Shown in pieces: positions 46,084-54,859 of a stretch of 64,000 nucleotides of DNA. The position numbers were made by a program, and so were the translations under genes. The notes under the pieces are model-generated. The model was not told where the DNA came from, ran no database searches, and saw only the letters and a program-made list of their open reading frames with translations. Where the stretch lies: assembly GCF_002210345.1 (NCBI RefSeq), contig NZ_MWQI01000011.1, positions 43,783 through 107,782 on the forward strand. The letters run 5' to 3'. Origin of the DNA: Fibrobacter sp. UWB4 (lineage in GTDB: Bacteria; Fibrobacterota; Fibrobacteria; Fibrobacterales; Fibrobacteraceae). Position 1 is the first letter of the stretch. Each line of letters starts with the position of its first letter.

Positions 46084-46689
46084 ATGTCAAAAATTTGGAT
46101 TTTAGCCCTTTGCGCAAGCCTTGCTTTCCTTTCCGGCTGTGCCGATGGTGGCAAAAAGGTCACCCGCCTCGACGTTAATTCTGTAACTGATCTCTCCGGT
46201 AGCTGGAATGATACGGATTCTCGACTGGTCGCCGACGAAATGATCAACGACTGCCTCGGCCGTCCTTGGTACAGCCAGTTTGCTGCACAGAAAGGCTCCG
46301 TTCCGACCATAGTTATTGGCAAGGTCCGCAATAAGAGCCATGAACACATCCGTGTTGAAACTTTTATCAAGGATATCGAACGCGCCCTTATCAATTCTGG
46401 CAAGGCTGAATTCGTCGCCAACTCCAACGAACGTGCAGACCTCCGCGATGAGCTTGCGGACCAGCAGGGTAATGTCACCGAAGAAACCCAGAAAGATGCC
46501 GGCATGGAAATCGGTGCAGACCTGATGCTCACCGGCACCATCAACTCCATCATCGACCAGGAAGGGGGCGAACAGGTGGTTTACTACCAGGTCGATATGG
46601 AACTCACGGACATCCAGAGCCATCGCAAGCTTTGGATCGGCGACAAGAAGATCAAGAAGTTCATGTCCAAGAGCAGCGTGAAGTTCTAG
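46084..46689 (+). CDS. lpoB: Penicillin-binding protein activator LpoB
   Basis: A 201-residue lipoprotein (lipobox FLSGC, Cys about 19) with the LpoB domain: DLSGSWNDTDSRLVADEMI and the following PTIVIGKVRNKSHEHI, ADLMLTGTINSI and YYQVDMELTD. In enterobacteria LpoB stimulates the bifunctional synthase PBP1b from the outer membrane. A strong AGGAGG is 6 bases before the ATG. The next gene is COG3014, the usual neighbour of lpoB. A long inverted heptad repeat lies between them. Confidence 0.92.
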   Translation: MSKIWILALCASLAFLSGCADGGKKVTRLDVNSVTDLSGSWNDTDSRLVADEMINDCLGRPWYSQFAAQKGSVPTIVIGKVRNKSHEHIRVETFIKDIERALINSGKAEFVANSNERADLRDELADQQGNVTEETQKDAGMEIGADLMLTGTINSIIDQEGGEQVVYYQVDMELTDIQSHRKLWIGDKKIKKFMSKSSVKF

Positions 46690-46700
46690 TCCTTCGTGCA

Positions 46701-46792
46701 ATTCGGAATTAGGAAGTATGAAGTAGGAATTATTTAGTTTGGCGGCTTCGCCGCGATTATTACAATTCCTCATTCCGAACTCCTAATCCCGA
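46701..46792. repeat. Heptad repeat array 5, an inverted pair around a hairpin
   Basis: Left arm ATTCGGA ATTAGGA, AGTATGA AGTAGGA, ATTATTT (46701-46735). Then stem GCGGC/GCCGC with TTC loop (46742-46754). Right arm ATTCCTC ATTCCGA, ACTCCTA ATCCCGA (46765-46792). The arms are imperfect reverse complements, so the whole could fold into one long stem-loop. Both arms keep the 7-base period. Confidence 0.75.
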
Positions 46793-46840
46793 ATTATCCA
46801 AGCTCGCTTCCGCGGGCATTTTTTATATACATTTATCTAT

Positions 46841-48238
46841 ATGAAACGATTTATTTTACTACTTGCTGCAACAGTTTTTTTTACGGCGTGTGCGAATAAG
46901 TCTATCACCCGTTACGAAGCGCTTGCTCCGGTATTTGAACATAATGGCTGTGAATCTGCGATTGCCGAACTCCAGAAGCAGCGCGATGATCTTTACGGCG
47001 ACAACACTGAATTTCTCTATTACTTTGATTTAGGCGTCCTGCAGCATTATAACGGAAACTATAAAGAAAGCTCTTTGAATTTTGCCAAGGCAGAAAAGGT
47101 TTACGATGACCTTTACACCCGTTCCATCTCGAATGAGGCGGCTGCCATCGTTACCAACGACAATGTCCGCCCGTACAGGGCGCGTCCTTTTGAGTTGCTT
47201 GTACTTTACGAAATGCAGATCATGAATTTCCTTGCCCAGAAGGATATTGACGGGGCGATGGTTGAAGTGAACCGCGCACAAAAGGCAATGATGGGGCTTT
47301 ACCAAAAAGACAGAGGCAAGACGAACGATAACGGATTTTTGCGTTACCTGACGGCGATCGTCTATGAAATGGCGGGCGAACCGGATGAAGCGGCTATTGC
47401 TTATTACAAGACCGTCAAGGCTTATAACGAAAACATACTGAACCTTCCGAAGGAAGCTCGTGAGTTTATCATTGAAAGCCTGAGGCGCGCAGACCGTGAA
47501 GACGACGTCAGGACGCTCAAGCTTGACGACATTACAGAAACTCCTAAAGCGACAGCAGCTCGCGATCTCGGGCAGGAAATCATTGTCGTGGGTTATGCGG
47601 GGCATGGCCCCATCCTTAATGAACTTTACATGTCCGGTACTTATGTTAGCGGGGGCGCTTTAAACCTTACGTACAAGGACGGGAAGACCGGCAAGCTGGA
47701 AAGTGTTACCTTGGGCGCTCCGCCTGTCGCTGGTGCTGGTAATGGTCAGACTTTCCACATCAGCATGGCTCTTCCCGAGGCCCATTCTTTCAGGAGCAAG
47801 GTGAATCATTTTAATGTCACCGTGGACGATCAGTCTGGAATCCGCCCTGAGAAAGTGATGGCGCTTGACAAGGAACTCGAAATGAACCTCAAGGATGATT
47901 TTGCCGCAACCATGACGCGCACAGCCATCCGCGTTGTTCTCCGCACCATCGCAGCCCAGGCTGCCAAGAAGGCCATGAAGACGGATAATGCCCTAATTAA
48001 CTTCTTTACAAGCATTGGTACAGATGTCGCCCAGAGCCAGCTCGAAAAGGCGGACCTCCGCATTGCGCTCTTCTTGCCGAATTCCTTCCAGATGACGAGA
48101 ATCCCTGTAGAAGCCGGTTCGCATGAAGTGACTGTTACGGCGGAAGGCGATGCTGGTACGGTCAAGGTCTTTAATTTTGGCAGCGTCCCTGTAAAAAAGG
48201 GCGAAAAGAAGTTCATCTTTGTGCCTGCGGTTAAATAA
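46841..48238 (+). CDS. COG3014-family lipoprotein
   Basis: A 465-residue lipoprotein with lipobox FFTAC (Cys about 17). A TPR-like helical region (about 25-250) includes YYFDLGVLQHYNGNYKESSLNFAKAE and YEMAGEPDEAAIAYYKTV, followed by a beta-rich C-terminal half. This is the COG3014 family, typically next to lpoB and thought to belong to the peptidoglycan synthesis machinery. No ribosome site; a TATATA box ends about 11 bases before the ATG. Confidence 0.85.
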   Translation: MKRFILLLAATVFFTACANKSITRYEALAPVFEHNGCESAIAELQKQRDDLYGDNTEFLYYFDLGVLQHYNGNYKESSLNFAKAEKVYDDLYTRSISNEAAAIVTNDNVRPYRARPFELLVLYEMQIMNFLAQKDIDGAMVEVNRAQKAMMGLYQKDRGKTNDNGFLRYLTAIVYEMAGEPDEAAIAYYKTVKAYNENILNLPKEAREFIIESLRRADREDDVRTLKLDDITETPKATAARDLGQEIIVVGYAGHGPILNELYMSGTYVSGGALNLTYKDGKTGKLESVTLGAPPVAGAGNGQTFHISMALPEAHSFRSKVNHFNVTVDDQSGIRPEKVMALDKELEMNLKDDFAATMTRTAIRVVLRTIAAQAAKKAMKTDNALINFFTSIGTDVAQSQLEKADLRIALFLPNSFQMTRIPVEAGSHEVTVTAEGDAGTVKVFNFGSVPVKKGEKKFIFVPAVK

Positions 48239-48344
48239 TTTGGTCATAAACAGGCAAAAAAGCACCATTTTCTGAAATGTAAACTCCATTTTGCTAAATA
48301 ATTATTTAGTTTCAAGTCAAAACATTTCTAGGAGCAATAAGTCC

Positions 48345-49130
48345 ATGAATTTTAAAATCATCTTTGCAGCGGCAGCCTTGCTTGCCACCCAGTCATTCGC
48401 CATTGCCGGCATTGGCGGCCACTATGCCCCGATGTCTGGAACGTCCCTCAAGAAAGTTGAAAAGACGGCAATTAAGGGCAATGAAAATCTCAAGTTCAGC
48501 CATGGTGACTTCACAGGTCTTCAGGGTTTCGGTTTTAAAGCATGGGTTGACGTTCTCCCGTTCATTGATATCGAAGCGACCTTCAATATCCAGTTTGCTT
48601 CTTACAATGCCTCTCTCTGGGCCAAGAATCCTCTGGATCCGCTGAGCGATTACAAGGAAATCCCGATGCAGATCGAACTTGGCGGTACTCCGTTTGCCAA
48701 GGCTACTCCGAAGTACATCGCTATGAATGCTGACCTTTCCGCAGCATATCCGTTCGACCTTCCGCTTATCCCGATCCATCCGTACGTTGGTGGCGGTCTT
48801 ACTTTCCACTGGAACACTTTCGTCCTGAACAAGGAATTTGTGGAAAAGGTTTTTGACGACGCTTATGGCAGCGCTGGCGATCTTCAGGGCCTGAATCCGG
48901 ACCAGGAAAACATGGGCAAGGAACTTGCCAAGAAGGTTGTCGATTACGCAAAGGACGAAGGCCTCAAGAAGAGCGTCGGCATCCACCTGCTTGCCGGTGT
49001 GCGCGTGAAGCCACCTCTCATTCCGCTTTCTGTCTATGCAAACGTGAAGTGCTATCTCGGCGGTGAATACGATAACGATATCGATGCGGGTCACTTTGCA
49101 TTCGAAATCGGTGGCGGTTTTGCCCTTTAA
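48345..49130 (+). CDS. Outer-membrane beta-barrel protein
   Basis: The 261-residue product from ATG 48345 has a clear signal peptide (KIIFAAAALLATQSFAIA) and AGGAG 10 bases upstream, so the longer frame from 48291 is rejected. The mature part has amphipathic strands (YGSAG, GGGLTFHWNTF, VYANVKCYLGGEY) and ends FEIGGGFAL, as barrel proteins do. Follows the lpoB/COG3014 pair and may share envelope function. Confidence 0.82.
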   Translation: MNFKIIFAAAALLATQSFAIAGIGGHYAPMSGTSLKKVEKTAIKGNENLKFSHGDFTGLQGFGFKAWVDVLPFIDIEATFNIQFASYNASLWAKNPLDPLSDYKEIPMQIELGGTPFAKATPKYIAMNADLSAAYPFDLPLIPIHPYVGGGLTFHWNTFVLNKEFVEKVFDDAYGSAGDLQGLNPDQENMGKELAKKVVDYAKDEGLKKSVGIHLLAGVRVKPPLIPLSVYANVKCYLGGEYDNDIDAGHFAFEIGGGFAL

Positions 49131-49175
49131 TTTTGTAGATAAAAAAGTTGGTTAGAAGAGAGTAGGTATTCAAGA

Positions 49176-49904
49176 ATGACTCAAAATACAAGCAGCACAA
49201 ACATCCTCATCATCGAAGATGAAATTGCCATTGCCGAAGGTCTCGTAGATCTCTGCGAACTCAACGGTTATCGCGTTAAACACGTTGTTGACGGCGAAAG
49301 CGGCCTTGCCGAAGCCCTTTCTGGACAGTATGGACTTGTACTCCTGGATCTCATGCTTCCGGGCATGGACGGGTTTACTGTTTGCGACAAGATCCGCGAA
49401 AAGGACAAGAGCCTCCCGATCATCATCCTTTCTGCAAAGAACTCCGATGACGATATCATCAACGGCCTCAAGTTCGGCGCCGACGACTACATCCCGAAGC
49501 CATTCTCCGTGCCGATGCTCCTTGCACGTATCGAAGCCGTGCTTCGCCGTAGCCGCCAGACGATGGAAAACGAAGGCAAGCTTGTTGCTGGCAATCTCCG
49601 CGTGAACTTCCGCGAATACACTGGCGTTCGCGGTACGGAAGAACTCGCGTTCACCCGCAAGGAAATTGAAATTCTTGAATACCTCTGGAACAATCGCGAC
49701 CATGCCATTCCGCGTTCCGAACTTCTCCGCAAGGTCTGGGGTTACGAAAACGCTGAATCCGTGGATACTCGTACGGTTGATATTCACATCACCAAGCTCC
49801 GCAAGAAGATTGAAGACGATCCGGCACACCCGAAGCTGCTCGTCACTTTCCGCGGTGAAGGTTACCAGATGCGCTCGGCACCAGAATGCGAGAAAACAGT
49901 ATAA
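49176..49904 (+). CDS. OmpR/PhoB-type response regulator
   Basis: The 242-residue regulator has a receiver domain (about 8-125) with acidic pocket E14/D15, phospho-acceptor D58 (LLDLM), switch Ser about 86 and Lys about 108 (PKPF). A winged-helix DNA-binding domain follows (about 140-235; RTVDIHITKLRKKIEDDP). The histidine kinase start overlaps its last 19 bases, so the pair is cotranscribed. Targets are unknown; the envelope genes upstream are candidates. Confidence 0.95.
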   Translation: MTQNTSSTNILIIEDEIAIAEGLVDLCELNGYRVKHVVDGESGLAEALSGQYGLVLLDLMLPGMDGFTVCDKIREKDKSLPIIILSAKNSDDDIINGLKFGADDYIPKPFSVPMLLARIEAVLRRSRQTMENEGKLVAGNLRVNFREYTGVRGTEELAFTRKEIEILEYLWNNRDHAIPRSELLRKVWGYENAESVDTRTVDIHITKLRKKIEDDPAHPKLLVTFRGEGYQMRSAPECEKTV

Positions 49905-51805
49905 ACAAGTTCTCTACATACCTCTCTAGCAAGTACAAGGCTCTTCGGAGCCTTATCCTTGCCTCCAAAGATCGTCTCATTTTTGTGGCGATTTTTATCA
50001 TTATTGCGATTCCCGTAATAATGCTTTTAAGCCATTCCTATGCACAGCTGCAAACGTCGTCGCTCTTTGGCTACAAGGAACATGCGTTCTCTGTGCTCCA
50101 GAATTTGAACAAGAACATCACGGCTGACCTCGCCATCGAAGACAGGCGTTCTTACGCCGACTACCGATTCATCCGGTCGGTTCCTGTGTTTGGCGGTGAA
50201 GAGATCACGATGTCCGAGCTTGCGGAATTTCCGCAGAGGAGTCATTACGTCGGCCTCGTCGGGCATTTCCAGCTGGACCCCGCCGGAAACTTGAGTACGC
50301 CGGTTCTCCCGGATGGCGTCCTTGAAAGAATCCCTATGATGGATAGGGACAAGCGCCTTGCAATCCGCAACAAGATTAGCCTGATCCTCAATACGTCGGG
50401 CTTTTCGGCTATTTCTTCGTCCGCTGTTGTAGCGACTTCGAGCAGTTCCGAGAAAAAGGCTGATTCGACTCGCAAGAACGATAGCAGGCTCATTGACCAG
50501 ATTTACAAACAAGATCTCGATATTGCAAGTTCGCGCAAAAAGAAGAAGGTTAACAAGCCGCGTGTTGAACAAATTACCGAGACGGGCGACTTTGCCTTTG
50601 GCGTCGAATCGACAAAGCTTGACACGACCGGTCTTCTGGTTCGCCTGATCAATACGGAAACGACGCACTCGATGGAAGCGGAAATCGATTTCTTCCAGGC
50701 AATCGTTGACTCGAACTACATTATCTTCCATCGTACAGTCAGGCGCGGCACGGATGTGTTCATCCAGGGCTTTATTGTCGATGCCCGTGCTTACCTCACG
50801 AACTTGGTAAAGAACGAAATTGAAAAGTACAAGGGCGTTACCAAGGGCAATCAGCAAGATCCGCTTGTCCTTGCGTTTATCCACAAGAACAAGCCGTTTG
50901 TCGCTTTCGGTGAACGCAACAACATCACGACGGAACTGCTTTCGGAATCGTTGCAGGCTCCGCTTTCTGAGATCACGTTCAAGATGTACACCACGCAGCG
51001 CGCTCCCGGCGGTGAATTTGTCGTGTTCATCGGTTTTCTGATGCTTGCTGTGCTTGCGATTGGTCTTATTTCGATTTACCATGTGACGCAGAGCCGCGTG
51101 AAGCTTGCCGCGAAGCGCCAGGACTTCGTCTCTGCCATTACGCATGAACTCAAGACTCCGCTCACGGCAATCAAGATGTATGCAGAACTCCTGCAGAACT
51201 CCTGGGTCGCAAGCGAAGAGAAAAAGCAGAAGTATTACGGACAAATCGCCAGCGAGGCGGACCGCCTTTCCAGGCTCATCCAGAACGTGTTGAATCTCTC
51301 GAAGCTCGATGGCAACCGCTGGAACGTGCAGCTCCGTATGGATAAGCCGAAGCAGGTCCTCGATGATTTCGTTTCGACTTACAGCAAGAATGTCGAGAAG
51401 CAGGGATTCGAGCTTACGGTTTCTTCGGACACGGATGCCGACAACATAAGCCTCATGATCGATCGCGATGCTATCATGCAGATCTTGATGAACCTTGTCG
51501 ATAACTCGCTCAAGTTCTCCAAGAATGCGGACTACAAGATGATCAACGTGGAACTGCGCATCAAGGGTACCGACATGTACCTTGCCGTGCGCGACTACGG
51601 TCCGGGCATTCCGCCAAGCGAAATGAAGAAAGTCTTCCAGGAATTCTACAGGGTCGAAAATGAGATGACCCGACAGACGAGCGGTACGGGCATTGGCCTT
51701 TCGATGGTAAAGAAATTGTGCAATTTATGTAATATGAGCATAGAATTGGAAAACGCGAATCCCGGTCTGCGCACAAAAATACACTTCCCGAGCTTGTCCA
51801 TTTAA
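49886..51805 (+). CDS. Membrane sensor histidine kinase
   Basis: 639 residues. First membrane span about 33-53, a long periplasmic sensor region (about 54-365), second span about 370-395, then the dimerisation box with phospho-acceptor H420 (ITHELKTPL) and an HATPase domain with N box (LVDNSLKFSKN), G1 (DYGPGIP) and G2 (SGTGIGLSM). The sensor domain is not assignable. Partner of the overlapping response regulator. Confidence 0.95.
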   Translation: MRENSINKFSTYLSSKYKALRSLILASKDRLIFVAIFIIIAIPVIMLLSHSYAQLQTSSLFGYKEHAFSVLQNLNKNITADLAIEDRRSYADYRFIRSVPVFGGEEITMSELAEFPQRSHYVGLVGHFQLDPAGNLSTPVLPDGVLERIPMMDRDKRLAIRNKISLILNTSGFSAISSSAVVATSSSSEKKADSTRKNDSRLIDQIYKQDLDIASSRKKKKVNKPRVEQITETGDFAFGVESTKLDTTGLLVRLINTETTHSMEAEIDFFQAIVDSNYIIFHRTVRRGTDVFIQGFIVDARAYLTNLVKNEIEKYKGVTKGNQQDPLVLAFIHKNKPFVAFGERNNITTELLSESLQAPLSEITFKMYTTQRAPGGEFVVFIGFLMLAVLAIGLISIYHVTQSRVKLAAKRQDFVSAITHELKTPLTAIKMYAELLQNSWVASEEKKQKYYGQIASEADRLSRLIQNVLNLSKLDGNRWNVQLRMDKPKQVLDDFVSTYSKNVEKQGFELTVSSDTDADNISLMIDRDAIMQILMNLVDNSLKFSKNADYKMINVELRIKGTDMYLAVRDYGPGIPPSEMKKVFQEFYRVENEMTRQTSGTGIGLSMVKKLCNLCNMSIELENANPGLRTKIHFPSLSI

Positions 51806-51874
51806 GGTTTCATTATGTATTTTTGAGGTGTGCCGTTCAAGTAGCGGCTACCTAAAAATTCAAAGAGGCGCGGT

Positions 51875-53212
51875 ATGACACAGGACGATATCATTAAGAA
51901 TCCGTCGGATTATGATCTTTCTATCGAAACTGTTGGTAAGGGCACTTTAAAGTCCCCGATGAACGGTGTTCCTTTTGTTTCCGAAAATGACAAGGTCAGC
52001 CTTACTACTGACGTCAAGCTCATCTCTGAATATCTTGCCAAGGGCATTCCGGTTCCGTCTCTTGAGGCGGCCGGCCCTCGCCAAACAATTTTCCATGACC
52101 CGGCTTGGACGCGCGCAGGCATCGTGACCTGCGGTGGCCTCTGCCCTGGTCTGAACAATGTCATTAAGGGCCTTGTTCAGGTGCTCTGGTTTGACTACGG
52201 TGTGAGGAACATCTTCGGCATTCCGTACGGCTATCGCGGATTGAACCCGAGCTACGGTTACTCTCCTATAGTGCTTGACCCGGATGTGGTCGATGCCATT
52301 CAGGAAGATGGCGGCACGATTCTTGGAAGTTCTCGCGGAATGCAGGATCCGGCGGTGATGGTCGATACGCTCATGCGACTCAACATCAACGTGCTGTTCT
52401 GCATCGGTGGTGACGGTACGCTCCGTGGCGCACATGCCATTGCTGAAGAAGTCAAGAAGCGTAAGCAGCCCATCTCGATTATCGGCATCCCGAAGACGAT
52501 CGACAACGACTTGAACCTGATCGACAGGACGTTCGGTTTTGAAACCGCCGTGCTCAGTGCGACAGACGTAATTACGAGTGCGCACATTGAAGCTAACGGT
52601 GCCTACAATGGCCTTGGGCTTGTGAAGCTCATGGGTCGTGACTCTGGCTTTATCGCGGCGTACGCATCGCTTGCAACGACCGTCGTGAACATCTGCCTTG
52701 TTCCAGAAGTTCCCTTTACGCTTGACGGACTCTTCAGGGCTCTCGAAAGCCGTTACGCAAACGGCAAGACGCATGCCGTGATTGCTGTTGCCGAAGGCGC
52801 TGGACAGGAGCTTTTCAAGAACCAGGAAGAACGCAGGGACGCAAGCGGCAACATCCTGAAGAACGATATCGGTGAATTCCTCGCACACAAAATCAAGGAA
52901 CATTTCGACAAAGTCGGCAAGGAAATCAACATCAAGTATTTTGACCCGAGCTACATGGTGCGTAGCATCCCTGCCAAGGGCACTGACGCCATTTTCTGTT
53001 TCCAGCTCGCTGAAGCTGCCGTGCATGCAGGCATGGCTGGTAAGACGGACATGGTCGTTGGCAGCATGAACAATGTCTTCTCGCACGTGCCTATCGAATA
53101 TGCCGTCAGCGAACGCAAGAAAATCAACCCCAACGGGACCCTGTGGCATGCCGTTCTCGGAATCACGCGCCAGCAGGACTATTTCTCCGGCAAGGGCAAA
53201 CGCAGCAAGTAA
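51875..53212 (+). CDS. pfkA: 6-phosphofructokinase, Gly/Lys donor signature
   Basis: A 445-residue phosphofructokinase that phosphorylates fructose 6-phosphate in glycolysis. It contains GGDGT (178-182) and PKTIDND (206-212), plus MGRDSG and VIAVAEGAGQ. At the positions that decide the phosphoryl donor it has Gly181 (as in ATP enzymes) and Lys207 (as in PPi enzymes). This combination is seen in the clade X ATP enzymes of spirochaetes, trypanosomatids and plants, so ATP is predicted. AGAGG is 7 bases before the ATG. Adjacent to a short 47-residue gene. Confidence 0.9.
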   Translation: MTQDDIIKNPSDYDLSIETVGKGTLKSPMNGVPFVSENDKVSLTTDVKLISEYLAKGIPVPSLEAAGPRQTIFHDPAWTRAGIVTCGGLCPGLNNVIKGLVQVLWFDYGVRNIFGIPYGYRGLNPSYGYSPIVLDPDVVDAIQEDGGTILGSSRGMQDPAVMVDTLMRLNINVLFCIGGDGTLRGAHAIAEEVKKRKQPISIIGIPKTIDNDLNLIDRTFGFETAVLSATDVITSAHIEANGAYNGLGLVKLMGRDSGFIAAYASLATTVVNICLVPEVPFTLDGLFRALESRYANGKTHAVIAVAEGAGQELFKNQEERRDASGNILKNDIGEFLAHKIKEHFDKVGKEINIKYFDPSYMVRSIPAKGTDAIFCFQLAEAAVHAGMAGKTDMVVGSMNNVFSHVPIEYAVSERKKINPNGTLWHAVLGITRQQDYFSGKGKRSK

Positions 53213-53233
53213 TCCTTTAAACAATTTATCGCC

Positions 53234-53377
53234 ATGCTTAAAAAAGAAGAAAAAGTCATTATCCGCACAGCATTGATGGAATACCGCAATCTTTTGTTCA
53301 AAACATTCCATGGCACCGATGAAGAAAAGACTCGCATTGCCACTGTGAACAAGTTGCTCCAGAACTGGAAAGTCTAA
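53234..53377 (+). CDS. 47-residue protein after pfk
   Basis: A short charged, helical frame (MLKKEEKVIIRTALMEY ... LLQNWKV) starting 21 bases after the pfk stop and ending 8 bases before the next gene. No ribosome site is convincing but codon use is host-like. Unknown family. Confidence 0.5.
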   Translation: MLKKEEKVIIRTALMEYRNLLFKTFHGTDEEKTRIATVNKLLQNWKV

Positions 53378-53385
53378 GCGTATTC

Positions 53386-54234
53386 ATGAGAATTACGCAC
53401 AACATTGTTTTTGCGATTTCGTTTTCGCTTTTGCTTGCAATCAGTTTTGCAGGTGCAAACGAAGATTTGCGTATAGCGGATTCCTGCTATGCGGCACGGG
53501 CTTTGCGCGCAAATGGCGACAAGGCCGATGCAAAGAATGCAAAAATCATGAAGGAAGCCTACCGCAAGGCGATGGGCGATTCCTCCGTTTTGGAGTCTGC
53601 GACCGAAGGCTATGTCAAGACGCTGTATTTTTGCTTCAGGTTTGTGCAGTTCGATGAGAAGAAGCGCCAGCTCCATCTGGATACGCTGATGCAGGCAAGC
53701 GCAAGCGCCTACGAGAAATTCCCGAAGAACAAGGAGATCGCGCACATTTATGCCTCGACTCTTTCGATGTGGGGTTCGGAACGCAATGTGCTTTCTTCGC
53801 TGAAGGAGGGCATTGCTGGCAAGGTTCGCGATGTCGCGACTGCGGCAGAAGACTGGCAGATTCTTGGTCGTGCGCACTTTGTATTGCCTTATGTACCGTT
53901 GCTTCTGTCGTGGCCGGACGAGAAGCTTGCCGACAAGTACTTGACTATGGCGCTTGAAAAGAACCGCAAGGATATTTACAACTATTATTTCCTTGCTGAC
54001 CTGCGCTATGACCAGGACCGCTATGACGATGCGATGGACCTGATTGTGCAGGGACTTGACGAAGGTGTGCGCCCAGGTTATGTTCTTGAAGACAAACGCG
54101 CCCGCTGGCATCTAAAAGAACTCTGGAAAAAAATCTACTACAAGCATAAAGACGAGATTTCTCAAAAGCACCTGGAAGATAGCGAGCAGATTAAAAAAGC
54201 TATTGAAGCGCAAAGAGCTGGGAAGAAGAAATAA
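53386..54234 (+). CDS. Exported TPR-like protein
   Basis: A 282-residue exported protein with a signal peptide (MRITHNIVFAISFSLLLAISFAG, cut at about residue 23). The mature chain is helical with repeated A/Y/L patterns (YYFLADLRYDQDRYDDAMDLIVQGLDEG), suggestive of tetratricopeptide repeats that hold partners in the periplasm. It ends in a Lys-rich tail. Probably one transcript with the short gene before it. Confidence 0.75.
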   Translation: MRITHNIVFAISFSLLLAISFAGANEDLRIADSCYAARALRANGDKADAKNAKIMKEAYRKAMGDSSVLESATEGYVKTLYFCFRFVQFDEKKRQLHLDTLMQASASAYEKFPKNKEIAHIYASTLSMWGSERNVLSSLKEGIAGKVRDVATAAEDWQILGRAHFVLPYVPLLLSWPDEKLADKYLTMALEKNRKDIYNYYFLADLRYDQDRYDDAMDLIVQGLDEGVRPGYVLEDKRARWHLKELWKKIYYKHKDEISQKHLEDSEQIKKAIEAQRAGKKK

Positions 54235-54278
54235 AATTTATTGTTCTATCTCTCCATAAAAGTTCTATCTTTCTTTAC

Positions 54279-54467
54279 ATGGCTGATTCCATAAACGAAA
54301 AACAAACTCCGGCAGATAAGGCTACGCCGTCTCAGGCGCCTTCTTCCGCACGTATCAAGCGCATGCGCGGCTGGTTGGGCGTGAAAAGCACTTCGTCGCT
54401 TGGTGGTTATGATGATGGCGGCGGCGGAGTCGTCTATGGTGATGGACATTCCGGGTGGAATAGGTGA
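54279..54467 (+). CDS. Small low-complexity protein
   Basis: A 62-residue frame, polar at the start, with a Gly-rich centre (YDDGGGGVVYGDG). No ribosome site. Followed by an intrinsic terminator, which supports that it is transcribed. No family recognised. Confidence 0.5.
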   Translation: MADSINEKQTPADKATPSQAPSSARIKRMRGWLGVKSTSSLGGYDDGGGGVVYGDGHSGWNR

Positions 54468-54482
54468 TAAGCATAAAAAATA

Positions 54483-54506
54483 GGACTCCTTATGGAGTCC
54501 CGTTTT
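54483..54506 (+). terminator. Intrinsic terminator
   Basis: Perfect stem GGACTCC/GGAGTCC with TTAT loop (54483-54500), then CGTTTT. Confidence 0.85.
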
Positions 54507-54859
54507 GTATAAAGTGCTGCGCATCTCGTGTTTGATCCTTCAACTTTGCCCTAGCGGGCTTATTGAGAAGGATATCCAGAATAACCCGAAACTGTTGAAA
54601 GTGGCGGGGTGAGGGGGAATTTTATGGTTACTGGCACAAAGAAAATCCTTGCGAAAACCAGAAAATTTTTGCCGACGACAAAGGCTGGGATAGCGAACAA
54701 GAAATGATTTCTGATTTAGCCGAGTTCAGATGCTTTAGGAAGAAGGGCTAATGCGCAGCGAATCTGCGAGATTCCAAAGATGTACTGGTGTTGAGTGATG
54801 CGTTATTTCATCAAGTTGATGTAATTCTCAGCGGGGAAAAAATTTCATATTGAATTTTC
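54507..54859. other. Gap with decayed coding debris and a degenerate dispersed element
   Basis: No intact gene. An inverted pair GATCCTTC...GAAGGATA (about 54532-54575) resembles the GTCATCCTGA...GAAGGATC family. A 51-codon frame without start at 54599-54751 reads WHKENPCENQKIF ... DLAEFRCFRKKG and looks like the tail of a lost gene. Confidence 0.4.
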
